Assembly (NCBI RefSeq): GCF_032854445.1
Contig: NC_088295.1
Span: forward strand, 126,501 to 190,500
Length of the DNA: 64,000 nt
Reading direction: 5' to 3'
Origin: Liolophura sinensis
Taxonomy: Eukaryota; Mollusca; Polyplacophora; Chitonida; Chitonidae
Below, piece by piece: positions 38,145 to 50,109 of this stretch; position 1 is the first letter of the stretch; the number at the start of each line of letters is the position of its first letter. Position numbers and translations under genes: made by a program. The notes beneath the pieces are model-generated. The model ran no database searches. It was not told where the DNA came from and worked only from the letters and a program-made list of their open reading frames with translations.

Positions 38145-38860
38145 CTACACATTCGAAAGAATAAGAAGTGAGATACTCTAGGATAATTGGAAAATGGTCA
38201 CTTCCACAAAGATCTTCATTTACCTTCCAAGAAAAATTAGGGAGAAGAGATGAATCTGTGAAAGTGAGATCAATACCAAAGAAGCTCCATTACCTAGATG
38301 TAAATAGGCATTAGAACCTATTAGGGCGTATAGGTGAAGTATAGAACCTAAAAGAGCACAGTCCATCCGAAGAAAGTCTTTCAGTGTTTTGGCCCTTATC
38401 ATTTATATTATTACGGCCCCACAAGGGGTTATGGGGAATAAAATCTGCCTTTATTACAAAAGGTTTAGGTAATTGTTCTTTTAAATTATGTAACTGAAAA
38501 GCAGACAAAGGGGAATGTGGAGGAATATAAAGCGATGTAATCGTCTCTGAGAGCGAAACACGAACGGCCACAGCATGAAGCTATGTTTCCAGAACAACAG
38601 GACTGTGTATAATGTTATTATGGATGAAGACAGAGTAGCCACCGCTAGATCACTCTTCCTCACTGCAATGTGTACTGTCAAATGAATAAAAATAAAAACG
38701 AAGTTTTAAGAGTTATTTTATCTTTGTCACATGTCTTCGGGTGAGTTTCCTGAAGACAAAGGGCAATTGGATTTAGAGAATGGACCAACAGTATTATTTC
38801 TGTAAAATTTGCAACAAGACCTCGACAATTGTACTGTATAATTTTGTCATGTGAAGACAT
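38145..38860 (-). pseudogene. LINE ORF2 endonuclease domain (broken)
   Basis: An AP-endonuclease-like domain that nicks target DNA for target-primed reverse transcription. The ATG at 38860 is followed by MSSHDKIIQYNCRGLVANF and LCLQETHP, typical of the start of LINE endonucleases. Downstream the frame shifts more than once: the block KADFIPHNPLWGRNN (about 38420-38465) replaces the usual DFN motif context, and DLCGSDHFPI closes the domain at about 38180. Stops and frame changes between blocks make it non-functional. Confidence 0.8.
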
Positions 38861-39799
38861 TATGGAGGAAGGCGTATAGGTGAAGTATCCTTATGTTTAG
38901 ACCGAGGTCGACTGCCTTTTGGCAGATCTGCTGAAAGATCTCCCAGGTGCTGGAGACGTGTCCATCACATCAGCAACAGATGTGGAAGGCACATCGTCCC
39001 CCGATGGTCCAGACTTACGTGAAGTTTGTTCCCTAGAAGCCGTAGAGGGGCGCTGAGTAGGGCCATCGGCCTGAGAAAAAGAATTATCAGGTTGGTTGAT
39101 GGAAACATCTGATTCTTCCAGAGCTCCAAACTTGTTGAAACACTGGATCGGACATCTCCCAGATTTGCACGGACGCTTTACAGAGCCGCAAGGTTTGACC
39201 TTTCCAGTTTGACTTTTCCACTGTGCTTCCCTGGTGCTGTGCTGTGGCTGCGAGGAGTGGTATTCGCATTATTTGAGCAGGATATCTGATTAAGTTTTAC
39301 ATCGGTTTGTGTTGATGAACTGGATGTGTTAATTCATGACTTTGTCAGACGTTTTTGTGGTCGCTCCGAATTAATGGGAAAAGTTAATGATGTTTGGTTC
39401 TCCACTGAAATGGAGGGTATCTTGCCAACATTGGCGTATGCAGATTAGGCGAAGGCAGCTGTGAAAGAAATCTGACGCTTCATGTCTTATTAGGTATAAT
39501 ATCTTGACATTTAAGTGTTAAAATTTCTTTTTCTTTTTTGAACAGAGGGCAGTCCTTGGAAAAAACATGTGAGCTATGTTGCAATTTAAACATTTTATTG
39601 TGTTTTAGCAGTCAAAACCCTCATGTCGTTCTTCCGCACATCTAACGCAGACAAGTTCATAGCGGCATTGACCCCCTGAAACAGCCAAACTTCTGCCAAG
39701 AGAAATACCGGATCAAGCTGGGTATGAAAAAAAACGCTAACCTTAACATCTCGGGAGATCACTTACAAACTAACCCTAAACAATTACAGCTATATCGTG

Positions 39800-40890
39800 G
39801 ATGTGACACAATGATGAGCTCTCATCCTAACAGATCGTACAGACCTTGTACTGCGACGTTTTGGTCAAAATATGCTGCGACGTTACACACAACGTGAACT
39901 CTCATTCTGTCAGATTATTTATGAACTCTACGTAACATGTCATGTGTACCGTTTACGAACGTCATGCTACACGTCTCGTTTCCTACTTACCTTGTGTTAT
40001 GTAACAATTCACGTAACACGTCATATTTCCCATCTACCTGGGTTTCTGGCAAGAATACATTTCAAGCAAGGGTATTTTTTCAGCAAATGTAGTTAATGCA
40101 CTTACATATCCCTAATAAGATATAAACTCACCCAAACCACTGACGATCCTTGTACGCACTGGGAGGGAGACCTCACTCGATGTTTTCTAAAAATTCATAG
40201 AAACCGAATGAACGTATCCAATACTTCGAAATATATTTCTTTTATAAGTTCAGAAGATTACTGTAGATATGTCTAGGGCTTCGAGAGAGAATAAATCAAA
40301 TTTGTTAAAATAATGCTCAGAAGACTACTGTAGATATTTTCCATGACTTCGCCTGAATATTCAAAAGATTTCTGTGGATATGCCGAAAGTCCATGTGTCA
40401 AATTCGTCTCACTGTCTTCACTAAAATCAAAATATTAATGTAGACCTGACCCTTGACCTCGAGAGTTAAGGAACTCACCACTCAAGACTATTTTTCGTAA
40501 CTCTTCTCTGTTCTGTAAAAGCAACATAGCTACTGAGCACATCAAGAACTGAGCAAATAATACAATTCACGCCTGTCCTCAAACTGATCTCAAACATAAA
40601 AAAAAATCAGGAAACGCAATATACCGAGTAGGCCTGGCGAATCAGAGGTAAAGAAATGATTAGAACGGCAAGGCTCCACTGACACAGCCGCAAAGTGGTT
40701 GGAGTAACTCATCATTGCCAGTAATGCAACTTGTGGATTTTAACATAACATATATTGACTGTACACAGGAAGTGAGCAGATAAATCAGATGAATTTCAAA
40801 CTAATAAGTCATACAGAACAGGCCAACTAAATCAGCTCATCAAATAGTAGCCAGTACAATTGGACTGTGGCCGTGGCTGTGGCTGTGTCT
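39800..40890. other. No recognisable gene
   Basis: Unique sequence. ACGTAACACGTCAT-like words recur loosely at 39850-40030, perhaps a degenerate short repeat. Confidence 0.4.
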
Positions 40891-40894
40891 CATA

Positions 40895-42590
40895 ACTGTG
40901 TTAAGACGCGAGGTATCGCTGTGCGGTAAGCAGTTACATAACTGTGTTAAAGGCAGAGGGTTGGCTGTACTGTAAGCAGTCACATAACTCTGTTAAAGGC
41001 AGAGGGTTGGTTGTACTGTAAATAGTCCCATAACTGTGTTAAAGGGCACTGTGTGGTTATGTTGTATAGTCCCATAAATGTGTAAAGAAACGACGGTTGA
41101 CCGTGTTGTAAAAATGATCATTCATTCACTCATTCATTCATTCATTCATTCATTCAGTTATTCATAACTGTGTTAAGGGGCGAATGTTGGCTGTGCTGTA
41201 AACAGTCTCATAACTGTGTTAATGGGCGAGAGTTGTCTGTGCTGTAATCAGTCTCTTAATTGTGTTAAGCAGCAAGGATCAACTGTGGTGTAAGCCCTAT
41301 AACTGTATTAAGTAGCAAGGGTTGGCTGTACTGTAAGCAGTCTCATAACTGTGTTAAGTAGCAAAGGTTGGCTGCACTGTAAGCAGTCACACCACTGTGT
41401 TAAGGGGCATGAGTTGGCTGTGCTGTAACCAGTCACATAACTCTTTTAGGTAGCGAGGGTTGGCTAGGCCGCAAGCAGTCTTATAACTGTGTTAAAGGGT
41501 GAGGGTTGGCTGTGCTGTAATTAATATCATATCTGTGTTAAGGGGCGTGGGTTGGCTGTGCTGTAAGCAGTCTGATAACTGTTTTAAGGGGCGAGGGCTG
41601 TCTGTGGTGTAAGCAGTCGCATAACTGTGTTAAGGGGCGTGGGTTTGCTGTGCTGTAAGGAGTCTTATAACTGTGATAGGTAGCAAGGGTTGGCTGTGCT
41701 GTAAGCAATCGCATAACTGTGTGAAGTGCCGTGGGTTGGCTGTGCTGTAAGCAGTCTTATAACTGTGTTAGGTAGCAAGGGTTGGCTGTGCTGTAAGCCG
41801 TCTTATAATTGTGTTAATGGGCGAGGGTTGGCTGTGCTGTAATTAGTATCATACCTGTGCTAAGGGTCGTGGGTTTTCTGTGGTGTAAGCAGTCGTGTTA
41901 AGCGGCGTGGGTTTGCTGTGATGTAAGCCGTGTCTTACCTGTGTTAAGTAGCGAGGGTTGGCTGTGATGTAAGGAGTCTCATACGTGTGTTAAGAGGCGT
42001 GGATTGGCTGTGGTGTAAGCAGTCTCATCACTGTGTAAAGGGAAGAGGGTGGCTATACTGTAAGCGGCCTCTTAACTGTGTTTAGGGGAGGGGGTTAGCT
42101 GTGCTGTAAGCAGTCTCATAACTGTGTTAAGTAGCCAGAGTTTTCTGTGCTGTAAGCAGTCTCATAACTGTATTAAAGGGCAAGGGTTGGCTATACTGTA
42201 AACAATCTAATAACTGTGTTAAAGGGCGTGGGTTGGCTGTGTTGTAAGCAGTCTCAGAACTATGTTAAGTAGCAAAGTTACACTGTAAGCAGTCACACCA
42301 CTGTGTTAAGTAGGGAGGGCTGGCTGTACTGCAAGCAGTCTTATAACTGTGTTAAGGCGCGAGGGTTGGCTGTGCTGTAAGCAGTCTCAGAACTGTGTTA
42401 AGTAGCAAAGGTTGGCTGTACTGTAAGCAGTCACACCACTGTGTTAAGGGGTATGGGTTGGCTGTGCTGAAAGCAGTCCCATAACTGTTTTAAGTAGCGA
42501 GGGTTGGCTGTGCTGTAAGCAGTCTTATAACTGTGTTAAGGCGCGAGGGTTGGTTGTGCTGTAAGCAGTCTTATAACTGTGTTAACATGT
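40895..42590. repeat. 46-bp satellite E
   Basis: The units are built on CATAACTGTGTTAAGGGGCG, AGGGTTGGCTGTGCTGTAAG and CAGTCT. There are about 36 moderately diverged copies, interrupted at 41115-41160 by a (CATT)n microsatellite. Confidence 0.96.
41115..41160. repeat. (CATT)n microsatellite inside satellite E
   Basis: CATTCATT tetranucleotide repeats with one CACT interruption. Confidence 0.95.
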
Positions 42591-42594
42591 GTGG

Positions 42595-43945
42595 GATACA
42601 TGCAGCTGTGATCTAGGTGATCCTTTATCCTTTCTTTCACAGGTAGTCTGTGTTTGAAGCTTTCTTTTGTTTTTTTACAAATTTGCATACCACATCCATC
42701 TGTCTTTATGTCAGAAAACCCGGACCTCTGTACCTGGTGTTGTAATCTGTCACTGAGATGGCAGGTTTACATCAATGAAACAGAATATGTACGACTTCCA
42801 CAAGAGCCGTCAATGATTTCTTCTTACTTCTTGGGGGAAGATGACTGTTTTATTTAAAAACATTATGCGGCAACGTGCTTTGTAAAAACAAACTAAAGAG
42901 CACATTTTCCGAGTTTTATTATTGTTGACTGTGGAATATAAATCAATTATTTACGAATAAGAAATATTTTTACAAGCGCATGTATAATATAATTTATACT
43001 TACTTCTGAATTTTTCCGAAAAAAGTATTTTATGATATTTTTAATGACCTGGTACGAGTAAGATAAAGACGCTTAAAATAAGAACGTAAAATCGCCCAAT
43101 AACTTAGCAGCTATCTTCCGATGTGAAGCATCCAGCTTTTAGGAACGTTGGTTTTCAAGAAACAATCTGTTTTGCCATTGAACTTCAGTAAACCATTAGC
43201 ATAAATAATTAAGGCGGGGTGTGGAGTGTGTATAAGAAACATGTCTGTTCGGGAAGAGTATTTTCTTCATTGTCTGTTGTATAAAGCCCCGTGTCACTTT
43301 CGTCATCATCGATGACGGGAACGTCAGAATTGAAGTACCCGGTTATATCATTTGAGTTTTGTTTTCTTTCAATGTTTCCTTTAAAACAGCTGATAAGCTG
43401 ATTTTCAAAAATTGTTCTTCTCTGTTATCATGGACATAGCCGGTTCTCAATGAAAGCTCTGCATTTTATCAAATGTTATTTCCCCATAGTTTTGTTTCTG
43501 TACGTTAACAGGTATGTCACACAGATGAATGAAGTAACGTGGCGGTTTGTCATAGCGACATATGAGCCTGTGAACTTTGACCTTACGAACTCGACTAACG
43601 AAGTTTGCGGGAAAAAGCTGGATCACATGTTGTGAGGCAATGACCGACCCTTCAATGTTCACCTCCCGTGACAGTCGATTCCCCTTGTTGTTTCCCCCAT
43701 ACACGAACGTATTATATCAGTCACTAAACAAAATTAAACATGCACGTAGACAGAAGAATGACGACCAGTCTTGAAGAGCGCAGTCCTCCGGCACTTGCTT
43801 CTGTGTGTAATGCATTTCTCTCATACCTGTTTCTACACATTTCAGATTATCCCTACTGGTATTGATAAGTTTAAGCCTTTTTGGGACGATCTTAGGTACT
43901 TTTATTAACCTAAATGAAAGTTAAGTTTCACCATTATTCCTTCAT
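42595..43945. other. No recognisable gene
   Basis: Unique AT-rich sequence, only short frames. Confidence 0.4.
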
Positions 43946-43950
43946 GAGCA

Positions 43951-44014
43951 GGAGCAACCTGCGGATAGCCTTGGGTTCCCCTTCCCTGCTCGTCCCGATT
44001 TCCCACCATAATGA
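43951..44014 (+). mobile_element. SINE family 1 fragment
   Basis: AGCAACCTGCGGATAGCCTT, a GTTCCCCT-like word and TTTCCCACCATAATG match the middle of the family. The 3' end (the GGCGTAAAACACC part) and the tRNA-like head are absent. Confidence 0.65.
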
Positions 44015-45395
44015 ACAAATGAATCATGAGATGGGAAGTGACCGAGTGGGGCGTGTGTACATGTAGAAAAGACGAGGATCAAGTGTAGGCCTATCAATAC
44101 ATACATTGTAAGCTGGCCTCTAACCTCTAAGAATGAAAGATATTTGATTTCAGCATCAGGGTGACCATTTGCCAGCACGACGTACGGAGATATATAACGT
44201 CTATATAACGGTTACATAAACTAGTGGGATATAATATTTACTGTAATGATTTGACGCTTTGTGGGTGTACAAGAGCAGATAACCCGCTGAATAAATAAGT
44301 GACTGTTGAGCTTGTCTTTTCATTCGTGTGCAAACTCGTAGCATCCTGTTGCGCATGATGAAAATCTATTGTTAGTATCAAGGACATTTTATGTGGCCCA
44401 TATGAGGGGCCTTCCATTTGCTATCTGCCAACCGAGGTTACCTTATGTCACACTTTGTAACATGGGTTTAATGGGCCTTCCACATAGTGTTTAACCTACA
44501 ACTACCTAAAGTCTGACAAACGCATCTCCTAACTTCACATAGTTTGATCGACCAGAACTCTGTGGTTAGTAAGCACACATACCTTACTGGGGAGTGGACT
44601 GCGCGGTATATGTCGGTGAGAACCCGGGAGTAGAGATCCCTTCGTAGTGCAGACTAGCTCTGTTGACAACCTAGCTAAGCAACAGTTTAATTTCGCCCTT
44701 AAGTGGACGCACAAAGTTCCGGCGGCCTCAAGGTCGGTGTTGTCAGTGTGGGAATGGGTGTGAACTGCAAATAACACCACGCATATAAATCTCCCATATT
44801 TCAGAGCAGCACACAGTTTGAAGTTGGCCCAGAATTTCACTGAATGTTTTCCACATTACTACTCCTTAGTAGCGAAGCCATACATATGTTTTCACATCCT
44901 TAAACTCTATGCACATAATGTAAGGATTTGAAAGCGCAACGTAAATAGGTCAAGTCAGAGCAGCTGTTGATACAAACACATCAGTACATCGCCTATTGAT
45001 TGACTGCCAGTTTATACAGGCAAGAAAACAAAGGAAAGAGAAAGACAAGCAATGATAGCCATGCGAGACAGTCGTAGGGCTTCGTGTGGGGTTCGGAGCA
45101 GGTCTAAGACCTCATCCTCAGATACCCTGCGGCTAGTCCTAATCGACTGTTAGTCCTAATCGACTGTTAGTAATGGCATCCTCAAACACCCCACGGCCAG
45201 CTCTAATCAACTGTTAGTGATGATATAACTTTATATGTATAGCTAAGTAGGGCTTATAGGGAAAGTAAAGTTTGTACGGATAGGAGTCATATAGATTTGG
45301 TCAACTGGTAAACAATGAGGCTTACTCATAGTATGACCAGTCATAGCTACCCACCCTGACTTACTAGTGCCACGTTCAGCTATCCATTCTCTGCA
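44015..45395. other. No recognisable gene; small 17-bp duplication
   Basis: Unique sequence. TAGTCCTAATCGACTGT is duplicated head-to-tail at about 45134-45170. Confidence 0.4.
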
Positions 45396-45399
45396 CATA

Positions 45400-46090
45400 A
45401 TCAGACTTGACAGTATCTTATTCAGCCACCCACTAAATTCAGTCAAACACGGTAGTATCTCATTCAGCCTACTATTCTCTGTACACAGCCATCCACACTT
45501 TACACAGTCAGACGTGGTAGTATCTCATTCAGCCTGCTATCCTCTGCACACAGCCATCCACACTTTACACAGTCAGACGTGGTAGTATCTCATTCAGTCT
45601 GCTATCCTCTGCACACAGCCATCCACACACAGTCAGACGTGGCAGTATCTCATTCATCCAACTATCATCTGCACACAGCCATCCACACTTTACACAGTCA
45701 GACGTGGTAGTATCTCGTTTAACCATCCACACTTCACACAGTCAGACTTGGTGGTATCTCATTCAACCACCCACAGTTCATACCGTCAGACTTAATATGT
45801 ACGTTATTTTCAGCTATCCACACATCATACAGTCAGACTTGACAGTATCTCATTCAGCCACCCATCCTGTGTACAGTCAAAATAAATAGTATCTCATTCA
45901 GTCATCTACGCTTCCTACAGTCAGTCTTGATATGTATGTCATTCAGCCATCTACACATCACAGAGTCGATGACAGAGTCTCATTCAGCCACCGACCATCC
46001 TCACACAGTAAGGCCTGATACTATCTCATTCAGCCACCCGCCCTCTTCACAATCAAACTTGATGGTGTTCTACCCAGCCATCCACTCTCG
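45400..46090. repeat. 65-bp minisatellite F
   Basis: The unit starts with GTCAGACGTGGTAGTATCTC and continues ATTCAGCCTGCTATCCTCTG, CACACAGCCATCCACACTTT. Copies at 45507 and 45572 are exactly 65 bp apart; later copies are shorter and diverged. Confidence 0.94.
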
Positions 46091-46094
46091 TCAC

Positions 46095-47149
46095 ATCGCT
46101 TACGCAGGCTGCTTCCCCATCGTAAAATTCCCACCGACGTCTGCCATTTAGCATATTGCATCAATATAACCAATGTGGTGGGAAGCGGATAGCTAGACAT
46201 ATATCTGAACATACAACCATAATTTACATGTATTTACCTTTTGCTCTGAGGTGCACACCTATTCCTCTATGTCAGCTGCGTTGGTCAGAGGCGCACACCT
46301 TTTTTCCTCTGTCTGTCAACTGTGTTGGCCTAGCAGCCCCTAGTAAAGGTCTTTGAGAAATCGTGTGCAATGTCTTGACAGCGCACCACGGCGCCAGGGG
46401 TGAGCATGTCAGTCCCGGGTAGTTTTTACATCAACACCCATAAAGTTTTAACTGCTAACCGCCGCTTCCCACCACACCAGTCCCGCACATATCACTGTCG
46501 CCCTCAGCGGCTTTTAGAAAGCCTATAATATTCAACAGCAGTAGTTAAGTTTCTCCGCTACCGGAAAGCCTTTCGAGATGGCAACACGTGACCGCCTAAT
46601 CGTGGAGCGACACTGAGCTCACGTGCTCTTGTCACCCGGAGCTATGTTGAGCATTTTTCGGGAAGTGCATTTTTCTCCGAAGCGACCGCAGACGGTTACG
46701 CTCTGGTTAACATACTCACTTAACGAGCGGGGACGTCGTACATGTACATGAATAGGGAAAGTCATTGGCGGTGTCGGTCTACCAGTAGTTTAGCTGGGGG
46801 TGTGGAGGCGAATGATAGCGGACTAATTCGGGCACAAAATTACGTCTTTCATATATACCTAATGAAAAGTGAGGGGTAGGGATATGTTTTTTACTGGGGT
46901 TACTGAGTTTGACCGAAATGATTAAGTGCAATGAGATGTGTGGCACAGACTTGGGATTGATCGTTTTTCTAAGACTTTAAGCTGCAACTCGGCGCCCGAG
47001 GCCCCGAGTTTAGCCCTAATCTGCGCCATACTGCACACATCTGTTTACACTGAATGCGGAAGTACTCCGGTGGTTATCTGACAACATGTGTGGCATTTAA
47101 TTGTAATATTGCGGTATTATTTTTGTTCTACATTAGCGCTATATCATTA
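46095..47149. other. No recognisable gene; relatively GC-rich
   Basis: 46380-46760 is richer in G, C and CpG than its surroundings. It has no recognisable coding content or promoter element. Confidence 0.4.
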
Positions 47150-48560
47150 GCCTTTCACTACTTCTTGCTCTCTATTAGTGTGCAGTTTCATGACCTATTA
47201 CTAATACTCATGTGCTCTGTTATGGTGTTGCCAACTATCATGATGTTTTACTATTATTCCTGTTCTCTGTTACAGTGCTGTATTATGACTCTTATTCCCG
47301 TTCACTGTTACAGTGCTGTATCATGACTTTTATTCCTGTTCTCTGTTACAGTGCTGTATCATGACTTTTATTTCCGTTCTCTGTTACAGTGTTTTATTAT
47401 GACTTTCAATCCCGTTGTCTGTTACAGAGTAGTATCATGACTTTTATTCCCGTTCTCTGTTACGGTGCTGTGTCATGGTTTTTCTTCCGTTCTCTGTTAC
47501 AGTGCTGTATCATGACTTTTCAGGGATATTCTTGTTCTCTACTACACAACTGTGTCATAATATTTTCAGTTCCTTGTTATCTACTTCATTACGAGTGATG
47601 TTACGAATTGCTTAATTGTCATAATTTTTTTTCTTGTTCCCATGTTTACTAGGACCTGATGCAGTATATCTTTTTCATTCTGTTTCTTGTTCTCTATTAA
47701 GACATTTTTCTTGTTTTCTGTAACAGTGTAGTATCATGAATTGTACCATTTCTTGTTTTCTATTATACTGCTGCACCAAGACTTTTACTATTGCTCCTGT
47801 TCTCTATGACTGTTGTATCATGACTTTTATTATCATTCCTTTTTTGATACATTCTAGTATCATGGCGTGTTACTGTGATTCCTGTCCTCTGTGTCAGTGC
47901 TGTATTCCGGGTTGTTCTCGGGTTATCCCTGGGCTCTGCCTGGTTTCCTCACTCTATAATATAGGCCGCCGCAGTACGGCGTAAAAACCAATCTCATAAA
48001 TAAATAAATATATCTTGTTCTCTACTACTGAACTGTGTCATAATGTTTTTCAATTTCTTGTTATCTATTACCTGTGCTGTGTCATAATTATTTTTATTAT
48101 CATTGCTGTTCTTCATTACAGTATAGAATCATGACTTTTTACTACAAGTCTTATTTTTTTGTTAAATTGCTATGTCATGATTTGTTTCTGGTTCTTTTTA
48201 CATGTCATCATTTGTTTCACTGTTAAATTGCAATGTCATCATTTGTTTCTGTTAAATTGCTATGTTATCATTTGTTTCTCTATTCATACAGTTATTCTGC
48301 AAACACAGACGTGATCTATTATATCTTTTTACTTTTTCCTGTTCTCTCTAATATTTTATTATTTCTCCTTCTCTATTACCAGTGCAGTGTAATGATTTTG
48401 TATCTTTCTTGTCCTCTGTGCAGCGACATGTTTTGACTTTTACTGTTTTTTATTTCTAGTGCTGTATCATAATTTTTTACTGTTTCTTTTTCTCCATCAG
48501 ACATTGCTGTGTCATGGACCTTTTACTGTTTCTTGTCCTGTATCCACAGACATTTTGCTG
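47150..48560. repeat. 38-bp minisatellite G with splice-acceptor-like core
   Basis: The units are built on CCTGTTCTCTGTTACAGTGC plus TGTATCATGACTTTTATT. They are most regular at 47260-47520 and degenerate to 48560. Each unit contains a pyrimidine stretch followed by ACAG. A SINE fragment interrupts it at 47911-48010. Confidence 0.92.
47911..48010 (+). mobile_element. SINE family 1, 3' fragment within satellite G
   Basis: GGGCTCTGCCTGGTTTCCTC, TAGGCCGCCGCAGTACGGCG and TAAAAACCAATC followed by a (TAAA)n tail match the 3' end of the family; satellite G resumes afterwards. Confidence 0.82.
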
Positions 48561-48609
48561 ATCCTTGCTCTCATTTCAAAAAGTAAAGTGGGGCGGGGAT
48601 TCTTTGGTG

Positions 48610-48896
48610 GAGGGTGTTAGCATGCCAGCATGGTGCAGTGACACAGCACCTTGTTATTAGTGCGATCAAGTTCAGGTTTAGTTCATGCTGTTATGCTAGC
48701 TTCCTCTCCAGCTGTACGTGGAAAGGTCTGCAGCAACTTGTGAATGGTCATGGGTTTTCCTCGTACTCTGCCCTTTTTTCTCCCAACATAATGCTGGCTG
48801 CTATCGTATAGGAGAGTGAGTGAATGAGTAAAAGTTTTAACGTATAGGTGAAATATTCTTGAGTATGGCGTAAAACACTAATTAGATAAATAATGA
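48610..48896 (+). mobile_element. SINE family 1, long diverged copy
   Basis: TACGTGGAAAGGTCTGCAGC, TTTTTTCTCCCAACATAATG and GAAATATTCTTGAGTATGGC followed by GTAAAACAC match the family. The upstream part (GTGCAGTGACACAGCACC, CAAGTTCAGGTTT) occupies the position of the tRNA-like head but is strongly diverged. Confidence 0.8.
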
Positions 48897-48914
48897 TGAA
48901 GACTGCATCTGAGG

Positions 48915-49080
48915 CTCTGATTGAATGAGTGAATGGGTGAGGGAGTGATTCATTTATTGCATGAGTGAATGAATGAATGAGTGGATGAATGGATCAATCG
49001 GTGGATGAATGAATAAATAAATGAATAAATCATTAATTAACTGATTGATTGATTGATTGATTGATTGACAGATTGATTTT
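48915..49080. repeat. GAAT/GATT tetranucleotide-rich simple repeat
   Basis: GAATGAGT, GAATGAAT, AAATAAAT and ATTGATTG tetranucleotide tracts succeed one another. Confidence 0.95.
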
Positions 49081-49202
49081 GTTAATGGCCAGAATAAGGA
49101 AAGTAAGATCGACAAAGGGTACAGGCGCGGTTCTTCTACTTATGCTTAATGTACCCATGCTGGCTCTACCTATGCTCTCTAAGTGACCAAAACTTATATT
49201 CT

Positions 49203-49372
49203 GTTCGTACGTGGGAAGGTCTTTAGCAGCCTGCGGATAGTCGTAGGTTTCCACCGGGCTCTCCCCGGTTTCCTCCCACCATAATACTGGCCGCCGTCGT
49301 ATAAGCGAAATATTCTTGAGTGCGGCGTAAAACACAAATCAAATAAATAAATAAATAAAAAAATAAATAAAT
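49203..49372 (+). mobile_element. SINE family 1, 5'-truncated copy
   Basis: CGTACGTGGGAAGGTCTTTA, GCAGCCTGCGGATAGTCGTA, TCCTCCCACCATAATACTGG and GTGCGGCGTAAAACACAAAT match the 3' two-thirds of the family, followed by an (AAAT)n tail. The tRNA-like head is missing. Confidence 0.88.
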
Positions 49373-49374
49373 AT

Positions 49375-50109
49375 ATTCCATTCATTGTTTAAACCTTCTG
49401 GACCAACAGATTGCAAGTTCAATTGCTGTACATAATAGTTAATGTTTTATTTTACGGATTTTAAGTTTAGTTTGCAGTACATAAAAATGAATAATTTAAG
49501 TTTACAATTATAAGTTGAGTTGTTGTCAAACCTTGCGTTATTCTATTTTCAAAAGAAGTATTCTGCTTTCATTTCCCGGCTTCTTTTGAGTGTGAGAGAA
49601 CCTATGACATATATGGTCGTTAACCTGGAATTGTTAACCTTTGCCTATAACATTGTAAACAGTTTTAGCACTGTAAAAGAATGTTCGCAGTAACTTGTAT
49701 AATACGCAATGTAAGTGAAATAACTAATCAACATATAAATAAGAGTGTTTTAACAAAATTACCTTGTGAAACAATTCCGTGATATAAAAGTGCTGTGCCA
49801 CATTGCTTTGTGTCCAAATATAGCTATCCGATGGCCGTTACATTGTGTGCCAAACTCTCGCGTGCCAAAATAATATGGATTCCATTTACGTCGAGCAAGC
49901 GACACAAGTAGCCCCCAATCCAATCACATACGGTAAATATCGAATAGCATGTAGCGGAGATGTCAACATATACGCTGGTAGAAGTCCAGCACGGAAGCCA
50001 CAGTGAGATTGTATATCCTATACTGCAGTGAATCCCCACTGGAAAGATTCCATCCTCAGCATAGAGCAATAGCATTTTCTAAGACGGGTCCTACTTGCAT
50101 ACTAACCCT
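49375..50109. other. No recognisable feature
   Basis: AT-rich unique sequence with short frames only. Confidence 0.4.

Larger units (their letters stand above)
36775..39750 (-). mobile_element. Decayed non-LTR retrotransposon (gag, EN, RT, RNase H)
   Basis: A minus-strand LINE relic recognised from motif blocks in the expected order, in shifting frames. The ORF1-like region has a CCHC zinc knuckle (CVRCAEERHEGFDC, 39611-39652). The ORF2 endonuclease begins at an ATG at 38860 with IIQYNCRGL and CLQET, continues with HNPLWG near 38435, and ends with GSDHFPI near 38185. The reverse transcriptase follows with STLDHL near 37530 and MGVPQGS near 37325. An RNase H piece has YTDGSKDG and ITAEA near 36980-36850. 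The region between RT and RNase H is much too short, so it is internally deleted as well as frameshifted. The EN-RT-RNaseH layout with a gag knuckle fits the Jockey/I-type superfamily; the clade is not resolved. Confidence 0.85.
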
